Positions 55,241 to 64,000 of a stretch of DNA of 64,000 bases are shown one piece after another. Made by a program: the position numbers and the translations under genes. The DNA is taken from the NCBI GenBank assembly GCA_020630065.1, contig JAHDCC010000003.1, positions 62,001 through 126,000 of the forward strand, given 5' to 3'. The notes under the pieces were generated by a model. The model did no database searches. It worked only from the letters and a program-made list of their open reading frames with translations, and was not told where the DNA came from. Position 1 is the first letter of the stretch; the number at the start of each line of letters is the position of its first letter. Origin of the DNA: Acidimicrobiales bacterium. Lineage in GTDB: Bacteria > Actinomycetota > Acidimicrobiia > Acidimicrobiales > SZUA-35.

Positions 55241-56574
55241 TCGCTAGCAGCCTGAATCTCAATCTCGATGCCCCGGTTCTTATTGGGTTTGGCATCACCG
55301 GTCAGGCTGTTGCCCAGGCGCTTGTTACTCGTTCCTACAAACCGGTCGTGATTGACGATCGTCCTACCGACGCTGCCCGCTCGGTCGCAGACCAGCTGTC
55401 ACTCGAATTGGTGGAGGCCCCTTCAGCGATAGAACTGGCAGAGATAGTGGCTAGTGCTTCAGTGCTACTTCCAAGCCCCGGTATCCCTGATAGCCATCCG
55501 TGTTTTAAAGCGGCAGCCGATCATGATGTTCCAACCGCGAGTGAATTCGACTTGGCACAGATGTGGGACAATCGACCGTTGCTGACTGTGACCGGAACTA
55601 ACGGTAAGACGACGGTTACCTTGTTGGTTGCCGATGCGCTCAACAAGTCGGGTATTCCTGCGGTCGCGGTCGGCAACACTGATGTTCCCCTGGTAGCAGC
55701 GATCGATGATCCAGAGATCGAAGTTTTCGTAGTCGAGGCTTCATCATTCAGGCTGGGGCATAGCCTCAGATTTGCCCCAGCGGTGTCGTGCTGGCTCAAT
55801 TTCGCTCCTGATCATCTAGACGCTCACGCCTCATTTGAGGACTACAAGTCGGCGAAGGCATCTATCTGGAATCATCGTCCTGATGGAAGTGTCGCTATCG
55901 CCAATGCCGACGATCAAGTCGTCGCTGAATTAGCGCCACAAGATTCGTCGCTTTTCTCTTTGACCGACCAAGATGCTCTATGGCACGTCGATAATGGGGA
56001 GCTTGTTGGACCCGAGGGGCCATTTGTAAAGGTCGCTCAACTACAACGCACACAGCCACACGACTTAGCGAACGCGTTAGCCGCCGCCGCTGTTGCCTAC
56101 GCTGGCGGAGCGACTATGGAATCGATCGCGACGGTTCTCCAGTCGTTTTCTGGCTTTCGTCACCGAGTCGAGTTCGTTGGCACCTGGAACGACGTCGCAT
56201 GGTACAACGATTCGAAGGCTACGGTTCCGCACGCAACTTTGAGCGCTGTGGCTGGATTTGACTCGGTCGTTTTGATTGCTGGTGGACGGAACAAAGGTTT
56301 GGATCTCTCCGAACTTGGCGACGCTGTTCCACCGGTACGGGCGGTAGTGGCTACTGGTGATGCTGCTGAAGAAATAACACAGGCGTTTTCCGGTCGCGTA
56401 CCGGTGGAGTCGGCGGAAACCATGGCGGCTGCAGTCGAGACTGCGGCCATTCTGTCCCAACGAGGAGATGTTGTTGTGCTTTCCCCCGGTTGTACCTCAT
56501 TCGATTGGTACTCATCGTACAAAGACAGGGGAGACGACTTCTGTGATTTGGTGCGGAAACGGTACGGTGCGTGA
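55237..56574 (+). CDS. murD: UDP-MurNAc-L-alanine:D-glutamate ligase MurD
   Basis: Adds D-Glu to UDP-MurNAc-L-Ala. The N-terminal Rossmann fold (LIGFGITGQAVAQAL), ATP loop TGTNGKTTVT, VVEASSFRLG, HRVEFVG and WYNDSKATVPHA are standard. It has 445 residues. It overlaps mraY by four bases and ftsW by one base. Confidence 0.96.
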   Translation: MIASSLNLNLDAPVLIGFGITGQAVAQALVTRSYKPVVIDDRPTDAARSVADQLSLELVEAPSAIELAEIVASASVLLPSPGIPDSHPCFKAAADHDVPTASEFDLAQMWDNRPLLTVTGTNGKTTVTLLVADALNKSGIPAVAVGNTDVPLVAAIDDPEIEVFVVEASSFRLGHSLRFAPAVSCWLNFAPDHLDAHASFEDYKSAKASIWNHRPDGSVAIANADDQVVAELAPQDSSLFSLTDQDALWHVDNGELVGPEGPFVKVAQLQRTQPHDLANALAAAAVAYAGGATMESIATVLQSFSGFRHRVEFVGTWNDVAWYNDSKATVPHATLSAVAGFDSVVLIAGGRNKGLDLSELGDAVPPVRAVVATGDAAEEITQAFSGRVPVESAETMAAAVETAAILSQRGDVVVLSPGCTSFDWYSSYKDRGDDFCDLVRKRYGA

Positions 56575-58547
56575 TGCCAAACTCGAAGCAAACTACACAA
56601 AAGCCTGTTAGACGTTCGAAGTCGAGTTCGAAGTCGACTGGGCGGAAGTCATCACAGACGGTTCTCGATCTAACCGAAGACGAAAAGCCTCGCCGTAAGA
56701 AACGAACGTCTTCTAAAACGTCTTCTTCTGGAACGTCGTCGAAGAGATCATCATCTCGGAGTAAAAATCGGCGAGCCGGCTCGTCGTCGAAGAGGTCATC
56801 ATCAGGTACCAAACGGTCTTCAACTACCCGGTCGTCTTCGGGTTCGCGGACGTCGTCGACTCGTCCATCCTCGAAGAAACCGGCAGCCACGTCGCGTAAG
56901 ACTTCTAGCACGTCCAGAAAGAAAAAAGGCTCGTCATCTAGCTCACGCAAACGCGTCGCGGCAAAGGACGTCCGTTCGGGAACCAAAACAGCTACCAAAC
57001 AAGTTTCCTCGGCAGCACAAGCTCGCACAAAGGCTGCTCGAGATGGGCAACAGCTTTCGATACTCGACGAAATCGAAGCGGAACCTTCGACCTCTAGGAA
57101 GAAAAGTTCGGCGACATCTAAACGGGCCAAAACGTCACGTTCGAGTACTTCGAAGTCTCCCCGGAGATCGAAATCTACGACAAGGACAAGATCTGCTAGT
57201 TCCAGATCTAAAAGATCCTCACGGACTGGTTCCACCGATCGCCAACGACGTTCAGAGCGAAACGCCGGTTCCTCGAAGCGTCGAGTGAGTGATGTAGATA
57301 AATCGAGACAGTCCTCGACTCGTAAAAGTCGACCGAGAGCCGGTAGTAGGCCTGGTCGTCAGTCGGCGGCAGCGACGCTGCGGCGACAACGCCAGATATT
57401 GATGCCTCGCCGTCGAACCTCGGTGATGAACAAAAAGCTTCCGACCACGGAGTCAGGTGAGCGTCTTGGTTGGCAGATAACGTTCGTAGTCGGGTCGTTG
57501 ACGTTGTTCGGGCTTGTCATGGTGCTGTCGGCATCTTCGGTCACCAGTCTGTACGAACTTGGCGATTCGCCGTTCTTCCAGTTCAAACGCCAACTAGCGT
57601 GGGCGGCCATAGGGGCTACTTGTTTCATAGTTTGTAGCCGGCTCGACTATCGACGTGCCCGAACCATCATCGGACCACTTTTGCTGCTTTGCGCAGCGAT
57701 GATGATAGCGGTGCTGATACCGGGCGTAGGTACGACCGCCGGTGGTTCAACCAGATGGTTGGGTTTTGGCCCGTTCCTCATGCAGCCTTCTGAGCTGGTG
57801 AAACTCGCAGTCATTGTCGTGTCAGCTGACTTGTTAACTCGCCGTCAACGCCGTATGGATCGGCCGGAATTGACCGTACATCCAATTATGTTCATGGTCA
57901 TCTTCTTCTCGACTCTTCTGTTACTCCAACCCAAACTCGGAACAGCTTTGATCCTCGGAGCCGTCAGCTTCCTAATGCTGTTCATCGCTGGAGCGTCAAC
58001 GAGAAGTCTCCTCAGTTGGGCGGCGGTCGGAACCATCGCCGCTTCGATCCTTGCCTACGGAGCCTCTTACCGGCGTGCTCGTCTACTCATCTTTCTCGAC
58101 CCATGGGCTAATCCAGACGGAGGAGGGTTTCAAGTCATCCAAAGTCAAGTAAGTATCGCATCAGGAGGGTGGTTTGGTGTTGGACTAGGAGCAAGTCGAG
58201 CAAAATGGGGCTTTCTTCCCACCGCCCAATCCGACTTTATCTTCGCCGTTGTGGCGGAAGAAGTTGGGCTCATAGGGGCTAGCGCACTGATCGGAGGGTT
58301 CGTCTTGATCGGCCTTCTAGGCTTTCGCACAGCCTTGGCAGCTCCGGATCGGTTCGGAATGCTTCTGGCCGCAGGTATTACCTGCTGGATTCTGGTTCAA
58401 GCGTTCCTAAATATAGGTATGGTGCTTTCGGTTCTTCCAACAACCGGAGAGCCGTTGCCTTTTGTTTCCGCTGGAGGTTCGAGCCTGATGACGGTAATGG
58501 CGGCAGCTGGAATATTGACAAGTGTGGCTCGTAGATCGAACCCATGA
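56574..58547 (+). CDS. ftsW: Septal glycosyltransferase FtsW (SEDS) with very long basic tail
   Basis: Polymerises lipid II at the septum with FtsI. ATG 56574 overlaps the murD stop; GTG 56571 is an alternative. Residues 1-290 form a Ser/Lys/Arg-rich disordered tail with two acidic islands (about 31-38 and QQLSILDEIEAE at 159-170). Ten membrane helices follow. The catalytic Asp is kept (Asp554 in QSDFIFAVVAEE), as are GGSTRW and PFVSAGGSSLM. But the conserved QPDLGT motif reads QPKLGT, with Lys454. Typical FtsW proteins are 380-540 residues; this one has 657. Confidence 0.94.
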   Translation: MPNSKQTTQKPVRRSKSSSKSTGRKSSQTVLDLTEDEKPRRKKRTSSKTSSSGTSSKRSSSRSKNRRAGSSSKRSSSGTKRSSTTRSSSGSRTSSTRPSSKKPAATSRKTSSTSRKKKGSSSSSRKRVAAKDVRSGTKTATKQVSSAAQARTKAARDGQQLSILDEIEAEPSTSRKKSSATSKRAKTSRSSTSKSPRRSKSTTRTRSASSRSKRSSRTGSTDRQRRSERNAGSSKRRVSDVDKSRQSSTRKSRPRAGSRPGRQSAAATLRRQRQILMPRRRTSVMNKKLPTTESGERLGWQITFVVGSLTLFGLVMVLSASSVTSLYELGDSPFFQFKRQLAWAAIGATCFIVCSRLDYRRARTIIGPLLLLCAAMMIAVLIPGVGTTAGGSTRWLGFGPFLMQPSELVKLAVIVVSADLLTRRQRRMDRPELTVHPIMFMVIFFSTLLLLQPKLGTALILGAVSFLMLFIAGASTRSLLSWAAVGTIAASILAYGASYRRARLLIFLDPWANPDGGGFQVIQSQVSIASGGWFGVGLGASRAKWGFLPTAQSDFIFAVVAEEVGLIGASALIGGFVLIGLLGFRTALAAPDRFGMLLAAGITCWILVQAFLNIGMVLSVLPTTGEPLPFVSAGGSSLMTVMAAAGILTSVARRSNP

Positions 58548-58578
58548 ATCGATACACGATGATGTTGAGGGTGTAATT

Positions 58579-59697
58579 ATGACGAAACCGAAAGTGATCA
58601 TCACAGGAGGCGGAACGGCTGGCCACACGAACCCTGGCATTGCTATAGGCCAGGCCCTAGTGGCCCAGGGTTTAGCTACTAGCGATATTCATTTTGTCGG
58701 TGGTGTTAGGGGCAACGAAGAAACGTTGGTAACCGAGGCCGGATTTTCGATCGATCTTCTTCCCGGGCGGGGTTTGCAGCGAAAGCTGAGTGTCCAGAAC
58801 CTGAGGTCGATACGCGACCTTATGACTGGACTTGTTCAAGGTTTTGGGCTGCTGATTCGTCGTCGACCAAAAGCTGTGGTGTGTTTGGGAGGCTACGCCG
58901 CTTTTGCAGTCTCGGCCGCCGCAATCGTATTGCGTGTTCCGTTAGTGATCTCGGAGCAAAACAGCAGAGCTTCAGTCGTTAACCGGGTTATGGGAAAAAT
59001 GGCTGCGGTATCTGCTCTACCGTTTCCTGATACCGACTTGCCAAAAGGTGTCCTGACCGGGAATCCGATTCGCCCCGATGTGCTGGATGCGGTTTCGTCA
59101 ACCGATAGGAGTGAAGCTCGGGCGTCGTTTGGGGTAGAACCAAATCGCACGATGATAGCGGTATGGGCTGGTTCGTTAGGGGCGACAAAAATCAATAACG
59201 TTGTGCGTGAACTGGCCGAGAACTGGTCTAACCGTGAAGACATCGCCCTTTACCATGTTGTCGGCAAACGTGACTGGCACATGTTTGGTGAGGTGCCAGA
59301 TTCGATAGCTGAGGGAAAGCTCTACTACAAGACAGTGGAGTACGAAAACAATATGGCCGCCCTGCTCGCTGGCGCTGACATAGCGGTATGTCGTTCGGGC
59401 GCGTCGACGGTTTCTGAACTGGCGGTTGCCGGTCTTCCTTCTGTTCTTGTTCCGCTCCCTAACGCCCCTCGAGATCATCAAACAGCAAACACCGACGAAC
59501 TGATCAGAGTCGGCGGCGCAGTTTTGCTCCCTAACGATGTACTCAATGTGCAAACACTAGGGGCGGAACTTAGAGACCTCGTGCAGGACTGGGAACGCCG
59601 AGCAAAGATGGCAGAGGCCGCAAAAAGTGTTGGACGTCCGTCCGCTGCCGCCGATGTCGCTCGTCTGGTATTGGAAGCAGGAAAGATCAATGAATAG
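58579..59697 (+). CDS. murG: N-acetylglucosaminyltransferase MurG
   Basis: Makes lipid II from lipid I and UDP-GlcNAc on the inner membrane face. GT-B fold: GGGTAGHTNPGIAIG near the N-terminus (usual GGGTGGHxxPAL), GGYAAFAVSAAA, LGATKINN and CRSGASTVSELAVAGLPSV. ATG 58579 with GAGGGTG upstream is chosen; the open frame extends back into ftsW. It has 372 residues and overlaps murC by eight bases. Confidence 0.95.
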   Translation: MTKPKVIITGGGTAGHTNPGIAIGQALVAQGLATSDIHFVGGVRGNEETLVTEAGFSIDLLPGRGLQRKLSVQNLRSIRDLMTGLVQGFGLLIRRRPKAVVCLGGYAAFAVSAAAIVLRVPLVISEQNSRASVVNRVMGKMAAVSALPFPDTDLPKGVLTGNPIRPDVLDAVSSTDRSEARASFGVEPNRTMIAVWAGSLGATKINNVVRELAENWSNREDIALYHVVGKRDWHMFGEVPDSIAEGKLYYKTVEYENNMAALLAGADIAVCRSGASTVSELAVAGLPSVLVPLPNAPRDHQTANTDELIRVGGAVLLPNDVLNVQTLGAELRDLVQDWERRAKMAEAAKSVGRPSAAADVARLVLEAGKINE

Positions 59698-61126
59698 CAC
59701 TGACTTTACGACCGATTCTGCTATCGGAGCAGTTGATCTATCTTCGCCGCTTTCGGTCCATATTATTGGTATCGGTGGCGCGGGTATGAGCGCTATCGCC
59801 GAAGTTTTACGGGGTTCTGGCCACACGGTAACCGGATCAGACCTCAACGATTCTGTCGTAGCTGAGCGTCTCCGTCAGGCGGGGATTAACGTATCGATTG
59901 GCCACGATAAGGAAAATGTTGGCGACGTCGACGTCGTCACTCATTCAACCGCTATTCCGGCGAGTAACCCTGAGCTGGTCGAAGCGACATCAAGACAGCT
60001 TCCCGTGTTGCGCCGAGCTGAGATTTTGACTGCGATAACCAAGGTTTGGAAGACCGCTTCGGTTGCCGGGACCCACGGAAAAACAACAACATCAGCGATG
60101 TTGACAGCAGCGTTGCGTGGGGCCAAACTCGACCCGGCCTTCATCGTGGGCGGCGACTTGTGCGACCTGGGACATGGCGCAGCGGTAGGAAGTGGTGAAT
60201 ATCTCGTAGTTGAAGCGGATGAAAGTGACGGCACTTTCGTCGAGTTGGAGTCCCACTCGATTGTTGTGACTAACGTTGAACCCGATCATCTCGAGCACTA
60301 CGGAGGTTTCGAGAACCTCCGAAAGGCCTTTATCCAGTTTGTCTGTGAGGCCAGCGGTCCGAAAGTCATCTGTATTGATGATCCGGGAGCCGCCGAGTTA
60401 GCGGCATCGGTGCGGTCCCGGGGAATAGAAATCACCACATACGGGGTAGCAGATACCGCTGATTGGAAGATCTCTAACCCGCTGCCGACACCCGGTGGTA
60501 TCTCCGCTGAAATTTCGGGGAATGGAACCACCTACGAATTACGGCTCCAACAGCCAGGCATGCACAACGTCCGGAACGCAGCGGCTGCGTTTGCTGTAGC
60601 GGTTGAACTTGGAGCTGATCCTGACCTTGCGTTGGAAGCATTGAATAACTTTGGAGGAGTAGGCCGACGTTTTGAACGTCGTGGAGAATTCAGAGGCATC
60701 CAAATCGTCGATGACTATGCCCACCTGCCCACCGAGGTAGAAGCAGCTCTTAGCGCCGGTCGTAGTCTCGCACCCGACCGCCTTGTCGCTGTGTTCCAGC
60801 CACACCGGTACTCGCGAACCGAACAGCTTTGGTCGACCTTTGGTAACTCTTTTACGGAGGCCGATGTGCTCTTTGTAACCGGAATCTACTCGTCCGGTGA
60901 GGCACCTAGAGAAGGCATAACCGGCAAGTTAGTAGCAAATGCGGTGACCGACGCCCATCCAGAACTCGATGTCAGATACGTCGAATCGCTAGAAGATGTC
61001 ACCGCCGAGCTAGTCGCTGAACTTGTTCCTGGAGATCTTTGCATGACTCTCGGCGCCGGTGACCTCACAACCATCGCCGACGACATTCTTGCTGGTCTAG
61101 CTTCGAAGGTGGATGGTGATGGCTGA
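59690..61126 (+). CDS. murC: UDP-MurNAc:L-alanine ligase MurC
   Basis: Adds L-Ala to UDP-MurNAc. GIGGAGMSAIAEVL, the ATP loop GTHGKTTTSAML, EADESDGTF, NVEPDHLEHY and DDYAHLPTEV (His-Leu where most have His-His) are visible. ATG 59690 overlaps the murG stop by eight bases. It has 478 residues. Confidence 0.96.
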   Translation: MNSTDFTTDSAIGAVDLSSPLSVHIIGIGGAGMSAIAEVLRGSGHTVTGSDLNDSVVAERLRQAGINVSIGHDKENVGDVDVVTHSTAIPASNPELVEATSRQLPVLRRAEILTAITKVWKTASVAGTHGKTTTSAMLTAALRGAKLDPAFIVGGDLCDLGHGAAVGSGEYLVVEADESDGTFVELESHSIVVTNVEPDHLEHYGGFENLRKAFIQFVCEASGPKVICIDDPGAAELAASVRSRGIEITTYGVADTADWKISNPLPTPGGISAEISGNGTTYELRLQQPGMHNVRNAAAAFAVAVELGADPDLALEALNNFGGVGRRFERRGEFRGIQIVDDYAHLPTEVEAALSAGRSLAPDRLVAVFQPHRYSRTEQLWSTFGNSFTEADVLFVTGIYSSGEAPREGITGKLVANAVTDAHPELDVRYVESLEDVTAELVAELVPGDLCMTLGAGDLTTIADDILAGLASKVDGDG

Positions 61127-62027
61127 AAATATGGATGAGGTTCGATCGGTTCTAGGAACCCTTGGTGTCTATGAGAAGCCGTTAGGCCCCTTGTGTACCT
61201 ACCGGGTTGGGGGAGCAGCTGCAGTTTTTGTTGAAGCTGAATCAGTTGACGACTTAATCACTGTTCAAAATGCGGTTAAACAAACCGGGGTGGAAACGCT
61301 CGTGATCGGGCGTGGTTCAAACCTGTTGGTTAGCGACGACGGATTCAACGGAATAGTGGTTCAGCTTGGATCGGCCTTCACGGGACTTCAGATCGATTCA
61401 GACAATGCGCAAATAACTTGTGACGCAGGAGCCCTAATGCCGGTTGCGGCGCGTCGAACTGCCGCACTTGGTTTGACCGGTTTTGAATGGGCTGTCGGGG
61501 TGCCAGGTTCGGTCGGCGGAGGTGTGCGTATGAACGCAGGCGGCCACGGCTCTGACATCGATGCCAACCTAGTTACCGTCGAAATGGTGGACCTTGTAGG
61601 TAACGGGGTAACTGTAGTGAAACGTGCTGATCTCGAATTGGGGTATCGATCCTCGAATGTCGCGACTACTCAGGTTGTTCTGTCGGCAACATTTCAACTT
61701 GATATTGGTGATGTGGCTACTGCGAAACAGGAGGTGTCTGAGATTGTTCAATGGCGACGAAAGCACCAGCCTGGAGGTCAAAATGCTGGTAGTGTCTTTC
61801 GGAACCCGGAAGGAGATTCAGCGGGACGGATCATCGAGAGCTTAGGTTTGAAAGGCTTTAGGATCGGTTCAGCAGAAGTTTCCGAAAAGCACGCAAATTT
61901 TTTCCAGGCGGACCCTGATGGGTCGGCGAACGATGTCTATGAGCTTATTATGACGGTTAAACAACGGGTAAAGGACGAAATCGGCATCGAGCTACATCCC
62001 GAAAATCGACTAATCGGGTTTGGTTAG
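61119..62027 (+). CDS. murB: UDP-N-acetylenolpyruvoylglucosamine reductase MurB
   Basis: FAD enzyme that reduces UDP-GlcNAc-enolpyruvate to UDP-MurNAc. FAD-binding YRVGGAAAVFVE and GRGSNLLVSDDGF, substrate GVPGSVGGGVRMNAGG, catalytic Ser in AGSVFRNP, and HANFFQ near the end. Starts at ATG 61113, GTG 61116 or ATG 61119 are possible; the last has AAGGTGG at the best distance. About 302 residues. It overlaps murC and is 12 bases before ftsQ. Confidence 0.95.
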   Translation: MAENMDEVRSVLGTLGVYEKPLGPLCTYRVGGAAAVFVEAESVDDLITVQNAVKQTGVETLVIGRGSNLLVSDDGFNGIVVQLGSAFTGLQIDSDNAQITCDAGALMPVAARRTAALGLTGFEWAVGVPGSVGGGVRMNAGGHGSDIDANLVTVEMVDLVGNGVTVVKRADLELGYRSSNVATTQVVLSATFQLDIGDVATAKQEVSEIVQWRRKHQPGGQNAGSVFRNPEGDSAGRIIESLGLKGFRIGSAEVSEKHANFFQADPDGSANDVYELIMTVKQRVKDEIGIELHPENRLIGFG

Positions 62028-62039
62028 GAGAGCGTTCCC

Positions 62040-63227
62040 ATGTTGACCAGCAGGCAGCTAGATACAGAAGACACAAACCCACGGCGAACCAAACGTCGAG
62101 CTAAACGGACCACGTCTAAACCCAAGCGCCCAACGTCGGGGGCGTCGAACAAGTCAGTCCAACGAAAACTTAAGACCGCCAATAAGCAAGCGGCAAAGGC
62201 CGAGAAAGCTCGAGCAAAAGCCGAATCGGAGCATAAGGCGGCCGAGAAGGCGTTGGCAAAAGCCAACAAACAGGCCAAAAAAAATGAGCGTTTAGATAAG
62301 CGCGATCAGCGGCAGCGAAAACGCGAACGAAGACAAGAAAAGCGAGAAAAACGTTCTTCCGGTTCTTCTGAAGCGACGCGCCCAGCACGTGTCGGGCTTT
62401 TACGAGACCGGAACTCAAGCCGTAAAGGCTTCGAACGTCGTTCGTCAGGGCGGATACGGTTCGCTATTGTCGCGGTGTTAGCTGTGTTATCTGCTGGGGT
62501 AATTGGTGCGATCGTTTACGTGAACAGTTCCGAATTTGGGGTTACCTCCATCGAGGTTGCGGGGGCCGAAAAAGCTTCAGATGAAGATATTATCGCCGCG
62601 TCTTTGATCGAAATAGACCAGAACCTTCTTGAAGTCGAACCCCCTAAAGTGGCAGAGCAAGTTGAGAAAGTAGCGTGGGTAGATCAAGCTTCCATCGATC
62701 GAAAGTGGAATGGTTCGATCGTGATATCAGTCACTGAACGTCAGGCGGTTGCCGCGCTGGAGTCACCATCTGGTTTTGTTCTGGTTGACAACAGCGGTCG
62801 TCAACTCGAGAAAGTGCCGAATGCTCCCGGATCACAAATTCCCGTTACAGGGGTCAAAGTTTCGGGCGTGATTGGTGAAGAGGTTTCCGCTGAGGGGCTT
62901 CAAGCGACCAACTTTATTGGCTCGATTTCGCCGAAAATACGACCAATGGTGCGAAACATCGCCGTTGATAGCGGCCGTTTAGTCGCAGAACTCGATGTTG
63001 AACAAATTGAACAGGATTTCGCAGCCGCTGATACGTCGATAATGGCGAACTTTGGCACGAACCAAGAACTCGATGAAAAGATGGCTTCTTTGGAAACTGT
63101 TTTGGAGCGAGTTGACCTGACATGTGTAGTCAGGATTGATTTATCATCTCCATCAAAGCCCACTGTTCTGCGTACTCCAGCAGTGACCAATTTGGAGAAG
63201 CTACCAACCGGCCTGGTTGACTGCTAA
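62040..63227 (+). CDS. ftsQ: Divisome protein FtsQ with long basic tail
   Basis: Bitopic septum protein that recruits FtsB/FtsL. Residues 1-140 are cytoplasmic and very rich in Lys, Arg, Ala and Glu (coiled-coil-like between about 38 and 105); a membrane helix follows (about 141-161). The POTRA domain starts at FGVTSIEVAGAEKASDEDII, then the FtsQ beta domain. A normal cytoplasmic tail is 20-100 residues. AGGAG lies ten bases before ATG 62040. It has 395 residues. Confidence 0.92.
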   Translation: MLTSRQLDTEDTNPRRTKRRAKRTTSKPKRPTSGASNKSVQRKLKTANKQAAKAEKARAKAESEHKAAEKALAKANKQAKKNERLDKRDQRQRKRERRQEKREKRSSGSSEATRPARVGLLRDRNSSRKGFERRSSGRIRFAIVAVLAVLSAGVIGAIVYVNSSEFGVTSIEVAGAEKASDEDIIAASLIEIDQNLLEVEPPKVAEQVEKVAWVDQASIDRKWNGSIVISVTERQAVAALESPSGFVLVDNSGRQLEKVPNAPGSQIPVTGVKVSGVIGEEVSAEGLQATNFIGSISPKIRPMVRNIAVDSGRLVAELDVEQIEQDFAAADTSIMANFGTNQELDEKMASLETVLERVDLTCVVRIDLSSPSKPTVLRTPAVTNLEKLPTGLVDC

Positions 63228-63325
63228 CGTTAACCTTTATTGTTCGTCTTACTCAGGGCCGTAGTGACCGAGACGAAGCTCTCAGATTTTTATTCAGCTT
63301 TATTGCCTAGAGGACTTTCCACCTA

Positions 63326-64000
63326 ATGAATACCCAGAATTATGTAGCCAACGTTAAAGTCGTCGGTGTCGGCGGTGGCGGCTGCAATGCGGTTAACCGA
63401 ATGATCGACGCAGGGCTCCGAGGCGTCGAATTTGTTGCCGTCAATACCGACGCTCAAGCTTTGTTGATGAGCGATGCCGAAACAAAGATCCATATCGGTC
63501 GGGAACTCACCCGGGGTTTGGGAGCCGGAAGCGACCCCTCTGTTGGAGAAGCAGCCGCAGATGAACATCGAGAAGAGATCAGTGACGCGCTTGATGGTGC
63601 CGACATGGTATTCATCACCGCTGGTGAAGGTGGCGGTACTGGTACTGGAGCAGCGCCCGTCATCGCCGAGGTGGCGAAAAGCCAGGGTGCGTTGACCATT
63701 GCGGTAATTACCCGACCGTTCGGATTCGAGGGACGTCGACGGGCCTCCCAGGCCGAATCAGGTATCAAGAAACTTCGTGAAAAGGTTGATACCCAAATCG
63801 TTATTCCTAACGACCGGCTCCTCTCGATCGCAGACGAAAAAACGTCGATGGTGGATGCCTTTCGAATGGCTGACGAGATACTTCTTCAAGGTGTATCCGG
63901 TATTGCCGATTTGATCACGACTCCCGGTCTCATCAACACCGACTTCGCCGACGTCCGGATGATCATGCACGACGCCGGAAGCGCGCTTATGGGTATCGGT
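63326..64000 (+). CDS. ftsZ: Tubulin-like division protein FtsZ (cut by window end)
   Basis: GTPase that forms the division ring. The first 225 residues are visible; the frame is open at 64000. [20 protein letters not shown], the tubulin signature [16 protein letters not shown] and [10 protein letters not shown] are present. ATG 63326 follows AGAGGA by about eleven bases and 98 bases of intergenic DNA after ftsQ, which may hold its own promoter. Confidence 0.97.
   Translation, partial: MNTQNYVANVKVVGVGGGGCNAVNRMIDAGLRGVEFVAVNTDAQALLMSDAETKIHIGRELTRGLGAGSDPSVGEAAADEHREEISDALDGADMVFITAGEGGGTGTGAAPVIAEVAKSQGALTIAVITRPFGFEGRRRASQAESGIKKLREKVDTQIVIPNDRLLSIADEKTSMVDAFRMADEILLQGVSGIADLITTPGLINTDFADVRMIMHDAGSALMGIG

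Noticed and set aside
56351..57235. 294-codon minus-strand open frame opposite murD end and the FtsW tail
   Set aside because: Same artefact: Ser/Arg/Lys codons on the plus strand rarely give stops on the minus strand; product is Asp/Arg/Leu repeats without homology.
57921..58250. Idea that FtsW is catalytically dead because of QPK
   Set aside because: The catalytic Asp of SEDS enzymes is the one in the TDFIFAV-type motif, which is present here as QSDFIFAV.

Overview
The window reads as a stretch of an actinomycetotal chromosome, most likely from the class Acidimicrobiia. Reasons: an actinobacterial sigA-type sigma factor directly behind dnaG, an MtrAB-LpqB module, DUF3040, TgpA-like transglutaminase/DUF58/MoxR genes, an actinobacterial FtsZ, ergothioneine genes and a PimB-like glycosyltransferase. 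Base composition is moderate (near 50% GC) and many genes use GTG or TTG starts. The lineage is inferred from gene content; no 16S is present. There is no insertion sequence, prophage or CRISPR array, and almost all DNA is coding.

Layout. 1-9.8 kb (+): C-terminus of a CNNM/CorC-like protein, era, an unknown acidic membrane protein, uppS, recO, glyS, dnaG and rpoD. 9.9-12.4 kb: tRNA-Asn, a low-GC orphan gene and a membrane Ser/Thr kinase (both minus), and a CAU tRNA. 12.7-18.7 kb: an unknown gene, a class A PBP, a zinc-ribbon coiled-coil protein, a membrane protein, rnpB (minus) and trpD. 19-22.5 kb: one 1169-residue coiled-coil/NYN protein. 22.6-28 kb: queF, egtB-egtD, an alcohol dehydrogenase, a small Cys protein and queG. 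28-34.2 kb: a GT4 glycosyltransferase, a membrane protein, a START-like protein, a P-loop-less SMC-like protein, ROK glucokinase and pfkA. 34.3-38.6 kb (minus): membrane protein, inositol monophosphatase family protein, mtrA, mtrB, lpqB. 38.8-48 kb: dinB, a lipoprotein, DUF3040, the transglutaminase/DUF58/MoxR operon, a small conserved protein, an HNH protein and a lipoate-ligase-like protein. 48.1-64 kb (+): the division and cell wall (dcw) cluster mraZ-rsmH-ftsL-ftsI-murE-mraY-murD-ftsW-murG-murC-murB-ftsQ-ftsZ (cut by the window end). Most genes in it overlap by 1-14 bases or are a few bases apart.

The dcw cluster makes lipid II from UDP-MurNAc (MurB, C, D, E, MraY, MurG) and uses it at the septum (FtsW, FtsI, FtsL, FtsQ, FtsZ). 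UppS supplies the lipid carrier and the class A PBP also polymerises lipid II. murF is absent from its usual place between murE and mraY. FtsL, FtsQ and FtsW all carry long, very basic, disordered cytoplasmic tails.

The most interesting non-coding DNA is the 400-bp mraZ leader. It holds a perfect LexA-type palindrome inside a candidate promoter, four MraZ-box-like heptamers at an exact 10-bp period, an 11-bp-period repeat and three consecutive hairpins. A second structured leader lies in front of rsmH, where the actinobacterial mraW RNA motif is expected. No clearly new multi-gene system (defence island, biosynthetic cluster) was found. The best leads are this regulatory region, the divisome tails, and a few unusual proteins.
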